Shown here: piece by piece, positions 42,819 to 52,880 of the stretch
Layout: every line of letters starts with the position of its first letter
How positions within the stretch are numbered: position 1 is the first letter of the stretch
Origin: Gallionella sp.
GTDB taxonomy: Bacteria > Pseudomonadota > Gammaproteobacteria > Burkholderiales > Gallionellaceae
Length of the DNA: 64,000 bases
Assembly: GCA_028710565.1 (NCBI GenBank)
Contig: JAQTTV010000002.1
Coordinates: 1-64,000, forward strand
Reading direction: 5' to 3'
Position numbers and translations under genes: made by a program
The notes under the pieces: generated by a model
Told to the model about the DNA's origin: nothing
The model's input: the letters and a program-made list of their open reading frames with translations, nothing else
Database searches by the model: none

Positions 42819-43913
42819 ATGAACCAAACGAAAAAAGTAGCACTGATTACAGGTGTCACAGGACAAGATGGCGCATATCTTGCCGAGCTGCTGTTGGATA
42901 AGGGCTATGAAGTACATGGCATTAAACGCCGTAGCTCATTGTTCAATACCGCGCGGATTGACCATTTATTCCATGATGTGCATGAAACGGGCAAACCATT
43001 TTTCCTGCATCACGGTGACATGACCGACTCGTCTAGCTTGACGCAAATTATTCAAAAAGTGCAACCAGACGAAATTTATAATCTTGCTGCGCAAAGCCAT
43101 GTTGCGGTTTCGTTTGAAGAACCCGAATACACCGCGAATTCTGATGCGCTGGGCGCGTTGCGGATTTTGGAAGCGATTCGCATTTTGGGGCTAGCTAAAA
43201 AGACTCGCTTCTACCAAGCCTCCACCTCTGAGCTATATGGCTTGGTACAAGAAACCCCCCAAAAGGAAACCACACCGTTTTACCCGCGCAGCCCTTACGC
43301 CGTGGCGAAACTGTACGCGTACTGGATTACCATTAACTACCGTGAGGCTTATGGAATTTATGCCTGTAACGGCATTTTGTTTAACCATGAAAGCCCGATT
43401 CGCGGCGAAACGTTCGTCACACGAAAAATCACCCGTGCCTTGGCGCGCATCAAGTTAGGTCTGCAAGAATGCCTGTATCTGGGCAATATGAATTCGTTGC
43501 GCGACTGGGGACACGCCAAAGATTATGTCGAAATGCAATGGCTGATGTTGCAACAAGACCATCCCGAAGACTTCGTCATTGCCACTGGCGTGCAATACAG
43601 CGTGCGTGATTTCGTCAATGCCGCAGCCAAAGAATTAGGCATGAGCATCACTTGGCAAGGTGAAGGCGTCGATGAAAAAGGCTACGATGCGAACGGGAAA
43701 TGTATTGTCGCTGTTGATCCGCGCTACTTCCGTCCCACCGAAGTGGAAACGCTATTGGGCGATGCAACCAAAGCTAAAACTAAACTGGGCTGGACACCCA
43801 AAATCACTTTCGATGAACTGGTCAGCGAAATGGTGCGCGAAGACCTCAAATCGGCAGAACGCGATGAGCTAGTGAAAAAACACGGCTACACCACGCTCAA
43901 CAATTACGAATAA
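42819..43913 (+). CDS. gmd: GDP-mannose 4,6-dehydratase
   Basis: The 364-residue extended SDR enzyme has the NADP site [15 protein letters not shown], the active-site Thr region in STSELYG and the [11 protein letters not shown]yr-x3-Lys pair. It turns GDP-D-mannose into GDP-4-keto-6-deoxy-D-mannose, the branch point for GDP-L-fucose, GDP-colitose and related sugars. It is 24 bp after manC and 5 bp before the next gene. Confidence 0.97.
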   Translation: MNQTKKVALITGVTGQDGAYLAELLLDKGYEVHGIKRRSSLFNTARIDHLFHDVHETGKPFFLHHGDMTDSSSLTQIIQKVQPDEIYNLAAQSHVAVSFEEPEYTANSDALGALRILEAIRILGLAKKTRFYQASTSELYGLVQETPQKETTPFYPRSPYAVAKLYAYWITINYREAYGIYACNGILFNHESPIRGETFVTRKITRALARIKLGLQECLYLGNMNSLRDWGHAKDYVEMQWLMLQQDHPEDFVIATGVQYSVRDFVNAAAKELGMSITWQGEGVDEKGYDANGKCIVAVDPRYFRPTEVETLLGDATKAKTKLGWTPKITFDELVSEMVREDLKSAERDELVKKHGYTTLNNYE

Positions 43914-43918
43914 ACAGC

Positions 43919-44842
43919 ATGAAGCGTATTTTATTAACGGGCGGCGGCGGGATGGTGGGGCGTAATGTCTTAGAACACCCCGCGATGATCGAATTCGAAA
44001 TGCTTGCGCCGCGCAGTAGCGAATTAGATTTGCGCGATTTTGGCGCGGTGCAACGCTATCTGACGCAACATCAGCCCGACATGATTATTCATGCAGCGGG
44101 CAAAGTCGGCGGCATTCAAGCCAATATGCGCGAACCTGTTAGATTTTTGCTCGACAACCTTGATATGGGGCGCAATATTGTGTGGGCAGCGCGGCAAACG
44201 GGCGTGCAGCGGTTAATCAATTTAGGCAGTTCTTGTATGTATCCCCGCAACCATAACGAGCCACTACGCGAGGAATTAGTGCTGAAAGGCGAGTTAGAGC
44301 CCACCAATGAAGGTTACGCCCTTGCCAAAGTAATGACCGCCCGCCTGTGCGACTATATCGTGCGAGAAGATGCCGAGTATCAATATAAAACATTGATTCC
44401 CTGCAATATCTATGGTCGGCATGATAAATTTGATCCTGCGCACTCTCACCTCGTCCCAGCGATTATTCACAAAGTACATCAAGCCAAATGCAAAGGCTTA
44501 TCTTCGGTTGAAATCTGGGGTGATGGGACTGCGCGGCGGGAGTTTATGTATGCAGGAGACCTAGCCGATGCCATTGTCCGCGCCATTCAACAATTTGATA
44601 CCCTGCCTACTTATATGAATGTGGGATTAGGCTACGACTACACCATCAACGAATACTATCAAGCGGCTGCCGAAGTAATGGGCTATACGGGTGAATTTGT
44701 ACACGACTTGAGCAAGCCCGTCGGCATGGCGCGCAAGCTGGTTAGCGTGGAAAAACAAAAGGCATGGGGATGGGAAGCGCAGCATACTTTGCGTGCAGGC
44801 ATTGAAAAAATCTACGACTTTTATTTGAAGGATGGGCAGTGA
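43919..44842 (+). CDS. GDP-L-fucose synthase-like epimerase/reductase (Fcl or ColC)
   Basis: The 307-residue SDR protein has the dinucleotide motif LLTGGGGMVGRNV, the signature SSCMYPRNHNEPLREE (Ser and Tyr region) and a GYALAKVMTARL Tyr-x3-Lys pair. By sequence it is an Fcl-type 3,5-epimerase/4-reductase. Because the next gene is a ColD-like 3-dehydratase, it may instead be ColC, a C5-epimerase/C4-reductase that makes GDP-L-colitose. The two cannot be told apart by eye. Overlaps the next gene by TGATG. Confidence 0.85.
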   Translation: MKRILLTGGGGMVGRNVLEHPAMIEFEMLAPRSSELDLRDFGAVQRYLTQHQPDMIIHAAGKVGGIQANMREPVRFLLDNLDMGRNIVWAARQTGVQRLINLGSSCMYPRNHNEPLREELVLKGELEPTNEGYALAKVMTARLCDYIVREDAEYQYKTLIPCNIYGRHDKFDPAHSHLVPAIIHKVHQAKCKGLSSVEIWGDGTARREFMYAGDLADAIVRAIQQFDTLPTYMNVGLGYDYTINEYYQAAAEVMGYTGEFVHDLSKPVGMARKLVSVEKQKAWGWEAQHTLRAGIEKIYDFYLKDGQ

Positions 44843-46008
44843 TGAGTTTTAAATTCCCTTTAGCCACCGCTTCGTGGGGTAGTGAAGAACTTGAAGCCAT
44901 GCAACGCGTCATTACCTCAGGTATGTTTACCATGGGCGCGAATGTGCAAGCATTTGAGCGCGACTTTGCACAATACATCGGCAGTCAATATTGTGTCATG
45001 GTCAACTCAGGCTCATCGGCAAACCTACTCATGGTTGCCGCGTTGTTTTACACCCAAAACCCCTTGTTAAAGCTGAAACGCGGGGATGAGGTGATTGTGC
45101 CAGCGGTATCGTGGAGCACGACATACTATCCACTGTATCAATATGGGCTAAAAATCAAATTCGTTGATATTGATTTAAACACCCTGAATTACGACCTCGA
45201 ACAACTGGCACTAGCGACGACCGACCAAACGCGCGCCATTATGGCGGTGAATTTACTGGGCAATCCCAATGACTTTGGACGTATACAAGACATCATTGGT
45301 GATCGCAATATTATCCTAATGGAAGATAATTGCGAATCCATGGGCGCAACGTATCAAGGCAAAATGGCAGGGACTTTTGGCGTAATGGGCGCATTCAGCT
45401 CATTTTTCAGCCACCATATTTCCACCATGGAAGGCGGACTGATCGTCACGGATGACGAAGAGTTGTACCAAATCTTGTTGTCACTGCGCGCCCATGGTTG
45501 GACACGCAATTTGCCAAAACACAATTTGGTATGCGGCGAGAAAAGTGATGATCCGTTTGAAGAATCATTCCGATTTGTATTGCCTGGCTACAACGTCCGC
45601 CCCTTGGAATTAGAAGGCGCATTAGGCGTAGAACAAGTGAAACGACTACCTGCTTTAATCGCTGAGCGTCGCAAAAATGGTCAATTGTTACAAGCCGCAC
45701 TCAGCAATCACCCTGACATTTTGATTCAACAAGAAGTTGGCGAAAGTAGTTGGTTTGGCTTCAGCCTCGTCATTCGTCCTAACAGCTCTTTAAATCGAAA
45801 AGACTTAGTCAGCAAGCTCAATGAACTCGGCTTTGAATGTCGCCCCATAGTCGCAGGGAATTTTGCCAAAAACGAAGTCGTGAAGTATTTTGACTCCGAA
45901 GTGCACGGCACATTGAAAAATGCCGAGCATATTGACCAGAATGGCTTATTTGTGGGAAATCATCATTACCCCATTCCTGATGCCTTTGCTGCATTGTCTA
46001 CACTATAG
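44842..46008 (+). CDS. colD: ColD-like GDP-4-keto-6-deoxymannose 3-dehydratase
   Basis: The 388-residue DegT-fold PLP enzyme carries SSFFSHHISTMEGG, with His191/His192 where aminotransferases have the PLP-binding Lys. This is the mark of ColD, which removes the C3 hydroxyl using PMP and glutamate and needs no iron-sulfur cluster. Long stretches (IVPAVSWSTTYYPLYQYGL, EDNCESMGATYQGKMAGTFG, RPLELEGALGVEQ, SSWFGFSLVI) match what I remember of E. coli ColD. Together with gmd and the adjacent reductase it implies GDP-colitose. ATG 44842 is chosen over GTG 44839. Confidence 0.85.
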   Translation: MSFKFPLATASWGSEELEAMQRVITSGMFTMGANVQAFERDFAQYIGSQYCVMVNSGSSANLLMVAALFYTQNPLLKLKRGDEVIVPAVSWSTTYYPLYQYGLKIKFVDIDLNTLNYDLEQLALATTDQTRAIMAVNLLGNPNDFGRIQDIIGDRNIILMEDNCESMGATYQGKMAGTFGVMGAFSSFFSHHISTMEGGLIVTDDEELYQILLSLRAHGWTRNLPKHNLVCGEKSDDPFEESFRFVLPGYNVRPLELEGALGVEQVKRLPALIAERRKNGQLLQAALSNHPDILIQQEVGESSWFGFSLVIRPNSSLNRKDLVSKLNELGFECRPIVAGNFAKNEVVKYFDSEVHGTLKNAEHIDQNGLFVGNHHYPIPDAFAALSTL

Positions 46009-46017
46009 GGGAAACAT

Positions 46018-46791
46018 GTGAAAGCAGTCATACTCGCTGGAGGATTAGGCACACGGATTAGCGAGGAAACCTCGGTTCGTCCTAAGCCTATGGTTGAAAT
46101 CGGTGGTAAGCCGATTTTGTGGCACATTATGAAAACCTACTCGCACCACGGGATTCATGAGTTTGTAATCTGTTGTGGTTACAAGGGTTATGTCATCAAA
46201 GAGTATTTTGCCAATTACTTTTTGCACACCTCTGATGTGACCTTTGATATGCAAAATAACGAAATGCAAGTGCATCAACGCTATGCCGAACCGTGGAAAG
46301 TCACTTTGGTTGATACGGGTGAAGAAACCATGACGGGCGGGCGACTGAAGCGCGTGGCGGATTACGTCAAAGACGAAGCGGCATTTTGTTTAACTTATGG
46401 CGATGGGGTAAGTGATGTCAATATCACCGAGCTGATTGCCTTCCATCAAGCTCAAGGGGTGAAAGCCACCTTGACCGCCACCATTCCACCAGGGCGTTTT
46501 GGTGCACTAGATATGACAGGCAACAAGGTCAATAGCTTCCGCGAAAAACCCCAAGGAGATGGGGCGATGATTAACGGGGGTTTCTTTGTGTTATCCCCCT
46601 CGGTACTGGATTATATTGCCGACGACAAAACCATCTGGGAACGCGAACCACTAGAACGCTTGGCAGAAGAAGGTCAACTATCCGCGTTTCATCACAATGG
46701 TTTCTGGCAGCCGATGGACACGCTACGCGACAAGATGCATCTTGAAGAGTTATGGCAATCAGGCAAAGCACCTTGGAAGGTTTGGCCATGA
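46018..46791 (+). CDS. rfbF: Glucose-1-phosphate cytidylyltransferase
   Basis: The 257-residue nucleotidyltransferase (also called DdhA) has the start [19 protein letters not shown], then [19 protein letters not shown] and the sugar-site [16 protein letters not shown]. It makes CDP-D-glucose from CTP and glucose-1-phosphate, the first step toward CDP-3,6-dideoxyhexoses. Start is GTG 46018 with GGGGAAAC upstream. Overlaps the next gene by ATGA. Confidence 0.95.
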   Translation: MKAVILAGGLGTRISEETSVRPKPMVEIGGKPILWHIMKTYSHHGIHEFVICCGYKGYVIKEYFANYFLHTSDVTFDMQNNEMQVHQRYAEPWKVTLVDTGEETMTGGRLKRVADYVKDEAAFCLTYGDGVSDVNITELIAFHQAQGVKATLTATIPPGRFGALDMTGNKVNSFREKPQGDGAMINGGFFVLSPSVLDYIADDKTIWEREPLERLAEEGQLSAFHHNGFWQPMDTLRDKMHLEELWQSGKAPWKVWP

Positions 46792-47867
46792 ATCCCGCTT
46801 TCTGGCAAGGCAAACGTGTACTATTGACGGGACATACGGGCTTTAAAGGCAGTTGGTTGTCACTGTGGTTGCAGTCTATGGGCGCGCAAGTGATAGGCTA
46901 CGCGTTGTCGCCCCCCAGTTCGCCTAGTTTGTTTGAAGTTGCCCAAGTGGGTGCAGGCATGACCAGCATCATTGGCGATGTACGTGATTTAGCGAAGCTG
47001 CAAGCGGTGATGACAGAACATCAACCTGACATCGTGCTGCATCTCGCCGCGCAAGCCTTGGTTCGCTACTCCTACCATGCGCCCGTAGAGACCTATTCCA
47101 CCAACGTCATGGGGTCGGTCAATTTGCTGGAAGCGGTGCGGCATACTCCCAGCGTCAAAGCCGTGGTGAATGTGACGAGTGACAAATGCTATGAAAACCG
47201 CGAATGGGCGTGGGGCTATCGTGAAAACGAAGCCATGGGCGGTTATGACCCATATAGCAATAGTAAAGGCTGCGCAGAGCTCGTCACAGCGGCGTATCGC
47301 AACTCCTTTTTCCATCCTGACCAATACGCCCAGCACGGCGTGGCGATTGCTTCAGGACGGGCGGGAAATGTCATTGGTGGCGGTGATTGGGCGGAAGATC
47401 GCTTAATTCCCGATATTTTACGTGCCATTACCCAAGGAAAACCCGTTAATATCCGCGCCCCGCACGCGATTCGCCCGTGGCAGCACGTGTTAGAGCCCTT
47501 GTCTGGCTATTTAGAACTGGCGGAAAAGCTCTATACCGACGGCACGCCTTACGCCGAAGGTTGGAACTTTGGACCCCGTGATGAAGATGCCAAACCCGTG
47601 CAATGGATCGTTGAACAGCTTACCGAATTATGGGGTGACGGTGCAAGCTGGACGTTAGACGGCGGCAGCCACCCGCACGAAGCACATTATCTGAAATTGG
47701 ACTGCTCGAAAGCCAAAATGCGCCTGCATTGGCAACCTCGCTGGCATTTAGCCGACGCGCTGCGCGCCATTATCGAATGGCAGCGGGCATATCAAACAGG
47801 GCAAGATATGCGGGTACTCACCTTGCGTCAAATCGACAGCTATAACAACAGCACCAAACAAAACTGA
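46788..47867 (+). CDS. rfbG: CDP-glucose 4,6-dehydratase
   Basis: The 359-residue SDR enzyme (DdhB) has [38 protein letters not shown] (active-site Asp-Lys pair) and [15 protein letters not shown] with the Tyr-x3-Lys. It forms CDP-4-keto-6-deoxy-D-glucose. ATG 46788 overlaps rfbF and has GGAAGG upstream; longer readings lie inside rfbF. Followed closely by rfbH, the conserved ddhABC order. Confidence 0.95.
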   Translation: MNPAFWQGKRVLLTGHTGFKGSWLSLWLQSMGAQVIGYALSPPSSPSLFEVAQVGAGMTSIIGDVRDLAKLQAVMTEHQPDIVLHLAAQALVRYSYHAPVETYSTNVMGSVNLLEAVRHTPSVKAVVNVTSDKCYENREWAWGYRENEAMGGYDPYSNSKGCAELVTAAYRNSFFHPDQYAQHGVAIASGRAGNVIGGGDWAEDRLIPDILRAITQGKPVNIRAPHAIRPWQHVLEPLSGYLELAEKLYTDGTPYAEGWNFGPRDEDAKPVQWIVEQLTELWGDGASWTLDGGSHPHEAHYLKLDCSKAKMRLHWQPRWHLADALRAIIEWQRAYQTGQDMRVLTLRQIDSYNNSTKQN

Positions 47868-47879
47868 GCAGAGGTTCTT

Positions 47880-49193
47880 ATGGACAAAACAGCAATAAAA
47901 CAGCAAATTTTAGATTTAGTTGAACAATACAGCGCGCTGCAATATGCCGAAAAGCCCTTTGTGGCGGGCACGTCCGTCGTTCCTCCTTCAGGCAAAGTGC
48001 TTGGCGCACCCGAACTCAAGAACATGGTCGAAGCCTCGTTGGATGGCTGGTTGACCACGGGTCGCTTTAACGAAGCCTTTGAAAAACGCTTCGCCGAATT
48101 CGTCGGCGTACCTTACGCGCTGACCACCACATCAGGCTCATCTGCGAATTTATTGGCGTTTACCGCGTTGACTTCGCACAAGTTGGGCGAACGCGCTTTG
48201 AAAGCAGGCGATGAAGTCATCACCGTCGCAGCAGGTTTCCCCACCACGGTCAATCCGATGCTGCAAAACGGCATGGTGCCTGTGTTTGTGGATGTAGATA
48301 TTCCCACTTACAACATTGACCCCGCCAAAATCGAAGCCGCTGTCAGCAACAAAACCCGCGCCATCATGGTGGCGCATACTTTGGGCAATCCTTTTGATTT
48401 GGACACGGTGATGGCGATCGCCGCTAAATACAATCTCTGGGTGATAGAAGATTGCTGCGACGCACTCGGTTCGCGCTACAAAAGTCAGCACGTCGGCACC
48501 TTTGGACATATCGCCACGTGCAGCTTTTACCCCGCGCATCACATCACCATGGGCGAAGGCGGCATGGTCTTCACCAAAGACCGCGAACTGCGCACGATTA
48601 TTGAATCCTTCCGTGATTGGGGACGCGATTGCTACTGCGGCCCTGGTTGCGACAACACCTGCGGCAAACGTTTTGGTCAGCAATTGGGCACTTTGCCGAT
48701 GGGCTACGACCACAAATACACTTATTCGCATTTGGGCTACAACCTCAAAATCACGGATATGCAAGCCGCCTGTGCTTTAGCGCAAATGGATAGATTGCCC
48801 GATTTTATCGCCGCACGTCAGCACAACTTCGCCTTTCTCAAAGCACGTTTGCAATCCTGTGAAGAATTTTTAATATTGCCCGAAGCGACCGCTAACAGCG
48901 AACCATCATGGTTTGGCTTTCCCATCACCTTGCGCGACGACGCAGGTGTGTCGCGCGTAGAGCTGCTGAAATACTTGGATCAATACAAAATCGGTACACG
49001 TTTATTGTTTGCGGGCAATTTAACTCGCCAACCGTATTTTGAAGGTCGCACCTACCGCATCAGCGGCGAACTCACCCATACCGACAGTGTGATGAACAAT
49101 ACCCTTTGGATCGGCGTGTACCCAGGTTTGACCGAGGAGATGCTCAGTTTCGTGGTCGAGAAAATCGAAACCTTCTTTGGCGTGAACTTTTAA
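47880..49193 (+). CDS. rfbH: CDP-4-keto-6-deoxyglucose 3-dehydratase (E1)
   Basis: The 437-residue DegT-fold enzyme (DdhC) has [15 protein letters not shown], with His in place of the PLP Lys, and the iron-sulfur ligands in [20 protein letters not shown]. It is the PMP and [2Fe-2S] enzyme that, with a reductase partner (E3, not encoded here), removes the C3 oxygen of the CDP sugar. Conserved [17 protein letters not shown] and [10 protein letters not shown] also fit. It is the third gene of the ddhABC set. Confidence 0.95.
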   Translation: MDKTAIKQQILDLVEQYSALQYAEKPFVAGTSVVPPSGKVLGAPELKNMVEASLDGWLTTGRFNEAFEKRFAEFVGVPYALTTTSGSSANLLAFTALTSHKLGERALKAGDEVITVAAGFPTTVNPMLQNGMVPVFVDVDIPTYNIDPAKIEAAVSNKTRAIMVAHTLGNPFDLDTVMAIAAKYNLWVIEDCCDALGSRYKSQHVGTFGHIATCSFYPAHHITMGEGGMVFTKDRELRTIIESFRDWGRDCYCGPGCDNTCGKRFGQQLGTLPMGYDHKYTYSHLGYNLKITDMQAACALAQMDRLPDFIAARQHNFAFLKARLQSCEEFLILPEATANSEPSWFGFPITLRDDAGVSRVELLKYLDQYKIGTRLLFAGNLTRQPYFEGRTYRISGELTHTDSVMNNTLWIGVYPGLTEEMLSFVVEKIETFFGVNF

Positions 49194-49215
49194 ACCATAC
49201 AGAGAATTTAAACAG

Positions 49216-50205
49216 ATGGCCGTATCATCCAGTATTGAATTAACGATCGCCATACCTACGTACAACGGGGGCAGATACCTCGCAGAGACCATCGACAGCG
49301 TGCTATGTCAACTACCTGGGGTAAGAGAAAGGCGAATAGAGATTTTAATCTCAGATAATGCGTCAACGGATGATACCAATAGCATTGTTAATCAATATAT
49401 TGCAACTTATCCAGAAATTATTTCCTATAGCATCAATACGTGCAATCTTGGATATGATCGAAACGTAGATAAGCTATTTAAAATTGCACGAGGGGAATAT
49501 GTGTGGTTGCTTGGAGATGATGACACGCTCGTTTCAGGGGCATTAAAGAGATTCTTTTCCGTGTCGGATCAGCATGAAGATATTGCTGTTTTTGTTTTTC
49601 CGCCCTCTTTTTTGAATATTGAAACACAAAAGAAGTTATGGGATCGTCAATTAAACGAAGATATTGTGTGTATAGGTGGTGATGAGTTCTTACAACAATC
49701 ACTTTGGGGAACTGCTTCACTTTCTTCTCTGTGTATCCGTAAAGAGCTATGGAATGCAGAAAATGTAGATATGTACATAGGGAGTCAGTGGGTACATATT
49801 GGTGGCATGATACAAGTCATGCGCCACAAACGAAAAGCGTATCTTTTCGCTGATGAGATGGTCATTGTCAGGATTGCCAATCCGAGATGGGGGAGCAATG
49901 GGAATCAATTGGAAATTGGACTAAAGCATTTGGCTGTTTTTGAAAATATCTTGAAATTAGGTTATGCCTCCCGCACATTTGAGTGTTTCTTAGAAAATCG
50001 CTTTGCAAGCAATTTTAAGGATATTCTATTTTTAGCCCCTAGTAATATCAAAAATAAGCTTGCCATCGCAAAAACAATGATCCATTTTTTTTACGCCAAG
50101 TTAAGATTTTGGTTGTTTGACCTTCCGTTGCTATTTATCCCCAATACTCTCAGATACGCTATTGTCAGTACTGGGCGATATATGAAACAGATCGTCAATA
50201 AATAG
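49216..50205 (+). CDS. Family 2 glycosyltransferase
   Basis: The 329-residue GT-A transferase has IAIPTYNGGRYLAETIDSVL, ISDNASTDDTNSIV, and the metal-binding DDD in VWLLGDDDTLV. Its overall pattern (NTCNLGYDRNVDKLFKIARG) recalls abequosyl-type transferases for dideoxyhexoses, and it sits between rfbH and the YerE-like gene. It may therefore transfer the branched dideoxyhexose, but this is inference. C-terminal part is hydrophobic/basic and membrane-associated. AT-richer than its neighbours. Confidence 0.83.
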   Translation: MAVSSSIELTIAIPTYNGGRYLAETIDSVLCQLPGVRERRIEILISDNASTDDTNSIVNQYIATYPEIISYSINTCNLGYDRNVDKLFKIARGEYVWLLGDDDTLVSGALKRFFSVSDQHEDIAVFVFPPSFLNIETQKKLWDRQLNEDIVCIGGDEFLQQSLWGTASLSSLCIRKELWNAENVDMYIGSQWVHIGGMIQVMRHKRKAYLFADEMVIVRIANPRWGSNGNQLEIGLKHLAVFENILKLGYASRTFECFLENRFASNFKDILFLAPSNIKNKLAIAKTMIHFFYAKLRFWLFDLPLLFIPNTLRYAIVSTGRYMKQIVNK

Positions 50206-50240
50206 ATGCTTTAACACCATAATTACAGACAGGATCTCAA

Positions 50241-51950
50241 TTGAAAGCCTCGGATGCACTTGCCCAATTTTTAATCGCCCATCGGGTTCAAACGTGCTTT
50301 GAACTGGTGGGCGGGATGATTACCCATCTACTGGATAGTTTTGCTGAATCAGGGCAATTCAACATCGTGTCCATGCATCATGAACAATCCGCCGCCTTCG
50401 CTGCCGAAGGGGTGGCGCGTTACACCCAAGGCAAAACCGTGGCGGTGGCGATGGGGACAAGCGGCCCTGGTGCAACCAATCTCATCACAGGGATAGGCAG
50501 TTGCTGGTTTGATTCTGTACCTTGCTTGTTTATCACGGGGCAAGTCAACACGCGTGAACTCAAGGGCGACCGCGCCATTCGCCAACAAGGTTTCCAAGAG
50601 CTGGACATTGTCGAAGTCTCGCGTTCGCTAACTAAATATGCGGTGAGAGTGGATAGGTCAGAAGACTTGTTGCCCGCCTTGCATCAGGCTTTGTCTTTAG
50701 CCCTAAGTGGTCGGCAAGGGCCCGTATTGATTGACATTCCCAATGATGTGCAACGTGCCGATGTGCCAGACGCGCTGGTAGCGCAGTGGTTAAACACCCC
50801 ACTCAACATCGACACGGCAGCCGAGGCGGATCGTCACGCGCTGCACACGTTGAGCGAGTTATGCGCGACAGCCGAACGTCCGTTGATTTGCATCGGGGGC
50901 GGTGCGCGCTGGGCGGATGCGATGGATGACTGGCTACAAGCAGCCGATACTTTGGGCATTCCTTACGTCTCAACGTTGATGGGGCATGAGCGAGTCGTGG
51001 CGCGACCACATTACTTCAATATGATCGGCAGTTATGGCAATCGTGAAGCGAACTTTGCGGTGCAGCATTGCGACTTGTTGATTGTGATTGGGGCGCGATT
51101 AGATGTGCGTCAAACGGGGTCGGACATGGCAGACTTTGCGCGTCAGGCGAAGGTTGTACAGATCGACATTGATCCCGCTCAGCTCAATAATCGTGTGCAA
51201 GCGGATTTGAATATTTGCACAACAGCCAGTCGCTTCTTTGCAGCCTTTCCTTTGCGTGCGGATACCTTTCCTTGCTTAGGTAATACTTGGTTTGCTCAAC
51301 TCGCTCAGCAGCGTGAGCGAGCAGATCGCAATGAATATGCCGATTGGATCATTAGTCCCAGTGTGTTGTTTAACACCTTGAATCGTACCTTGCGGCATCA
51401 ACACGTTGATTATGTGTGCGATGTCGGCAATCACCAAATGTGGGCGGCGCAAAGTCTGCGCTTATCGCCTAACCAAGCGGTGCATTACAGCGGCGGCATG
51501 GGCGCGATGGGCTTCGCGCTCCCGACTGCATTGGGTGTTGCGATTCAATCACAACGCAAAGTGGTGGTGATTACGGGCGACGGGAGTCTGCAAATTAACA
51601 TTCAAGAGCTGGACACGCTCAATCGTTTGGGGCTAGATGTCACCATCATTGTGATGAATAACACCGTGTTGGGCATGGTTAAGAATTTCCAAGATATGTA
51701 CTTTGATGGGCGCGATCAATCCACCCGCAAAGGTTATAGCAGCCCCGCTTTCAGCAAAATAGCCGAGGCTTATGGTATCGAAGCGCATCGGGTGGAAAAT
51801 GAAGCTAATTTGATTCAGCTATTAGAACAAACCGCAGAGCTACACACCCCGCGCTTAATTGAAGTAATGATGGTAGGTGCGACGGAATGCCGCCCCCGTT
51901 TGGCATTTGGTGCTAAGTTGGACGAGCAACTGCCTAGATTAGACGCGTAA
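50241..51950 (+). CDS. yerE: YerE-like TPP-dependent sugar-branching enzyme
   Basis: The 569-residue protein is a three-domain acetolactate-synthase-like TPP enzyme: catalytic Glu48 in MHHEQSAAFAAEG, a FAD/central domain (about 190-320) and the TPP-Mg motif TGDGSLQINIQELDTLNRLG...MNN near residue 435-465. Next to ddhABC the expected member is YerE of Yersinia pseudotuberculosis, which adds a two-carbon acetyl unit from pyruvate to C4 of CDP-4-keto-3,6-dideoxyhexose. An ordinary acetolactate synthase would have IlvN-type partners, which are absent. TTG start with AGGA upstream. Confidence 0.78.
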   Translation: MKASDALAQFLIAHRVQTCFELVGGMITHLLDSFAESGQFNIVSMHHEQSAAFAAEGVARYTQGKTVAVAMGTSGPGATNLITGIGSCWFDSVPCLFITGQVNTRELKGDRAIRQQGFQELDIVEVSRSLTKYAVRVDRSEDLLPALHQALSLALSGRQGPVLIDIPNDVQRADVPDALVAQWLNTPLNIDTAAEADRHALHTLSELCATAERPLICIGGGARWADAMDDWLQAADTLGIPYVSTLMGHERVVARPHYFNMIGSYGNREANFAVQHCDLLIVIGARLDVRQTGSDMADFARQAKVVQIDIDPAQLNNRVQADLNICTTASRFFAAFPLRADTFPCLGNTWFAQLAQQRERADRNEYADWIISPSVLFNTLNRTLRHQHVDYVCDVGNHQMWAAQSLRLSPNQAVHYSGGMGAMGFALPTALGVAIQSQRKVVVITGDGSLQINIQELDTLNRLGLDVTIIVMNNTVLGMVKNFQDMYFDGRDQSTRKGYSSPAFSKIAEAYGIEAHRVENEANLIQLLEQTAELHTPRLIEVMMVGATECRPRLAFGAKLDEQLPRLDA

Positions 51951-51956
51951 ACGCAA

Positions 51957-52880
51957 ATGCACATCGCCATCCTAGGGGCAACCAGTCAGATTGCCAAAGA
52001 TTTAATTCTGTCGTTTTCCGTCGAAGCGGACAAACGACTACATCTCTTTGCGCGTCGCCCTGATGAGGTGAGGCAATGGTTGCAATCATTAGGACTCGCG
52101 GCACGCTATTTAGTGGATGATTTTACTGCGTTCGCGCAGCATGAATTTGATGCGGTGATGAACTTCGTCGGGGTAGGCAACCCTGCGCAAGCGGTGGCGA
52201 TGGGCAATACCATCTTTGATGTCACCTTGCGCTTCGATGAGCTGGTGCTGGCTTATTTGCAGACGCACCCAAGCTGTCGCTATTTATTCTTAAGCAGTGG
52301 TGCGGCTTACGGTTCCAACTTTACTGAACCCGCCAATTGCGATACGCCCGCCCGCATTGACCTCAATCATCTCAAACCACAGGATTGGTATGGCGTCGCA
52401 AAACTGCATGCTGAATGCCGTCATCGTGCCCACCCTGATTTTGCCATTATCGACATTCGCGTATTCAATTATTTCAGTCATACCCAAGACATGTCTGCAC
52501 GGTTTTTAATCACCGACATCCTACGCGCCATTCGGGACAATACGGTGTTGCAAACCTCGTCTGACTTTATGGTGCGTGATTATTTGCACCCCTCAGATTT
52601 TTATGGTCTCGTGACGGCCTTACTCAACGCGCCAGCTTGCAATGCAGCAGTAGATTGCTATAGCCTTGCCTCTGTAGACAAGCCCACTTTACTGGCGACG
52701 ATGCAGGAAAAATTCGGTTTGCACTTTGAAATCAACCAGACCGCCAGTGTGAATGCTACGGGGAGCAAGCCCCATTACTACTCGTTGAATAAACGTGCGG
52801 CAGCGTTCGGCTATCTGCCCACCAAAACCTCTTTACAAGGCATCATCCAAGAATCCATGACATTGTTGGTGCGTTCGTGA
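51957..52880 (+). CDS. yerF: YerF-like SDR reductase
   Basis: The 307-residue protein has an SDR dinucleotide site (LGATSQIAKDL), a Tyr-x3-Lys pair in WYGVAKLHAE and LSSGAAYGSNFTE. It follows the TPP enzyme by 6 bp. In the yersiniose route the matching enzyme YerF reduces the acetyl side chain of the branched CDP sugar to a hydroxyethyl group. The assignment rests on gene order and fold, not on a diagnostic residue. Its TGA overlaps the GTG of wzx. Confidence 0.68.
   Translation: MHIAILGATSQIAKDLILSFSVEADKRLHLFARRPDEVRQWLQSLGLAARYLVDDFTAFAQHEFDAVMNFVGVGNPAQAVAMGNTIFDVTLRFDELVLAYLQTHPSCRYLFLSSGAAYGSNFTEPANCDTPARIDLNHLKPQDWYGVAKLHAECRHRAHPDFAIIDIRVFNYFSHTQDMSARFLITDILRAIRDNTVLQTSSDFMVRDYLHPSDFYGLVTALLNAPACNAAVDCYSLASVDKPTLLATMQEKFGLHFEINQTASVNATGSKPHYYSLNKRAAAFGYLPTKTSLQGIIQESMTLLVRS

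Noticed and set aside
44839-46008. Ordinary sugar aminotransferase
   Set aside because: The PLP Lys position holds His (SHHISTMEGG), which points to a 3-dehydratase.
50241-51950. Biosynthetic acetolactate synthase (IlvB)
   Set aside because: No small subunit or branched-chain genes nearby; it lies between dideoxyhexose genes and is followed by a YerF-like reductase.
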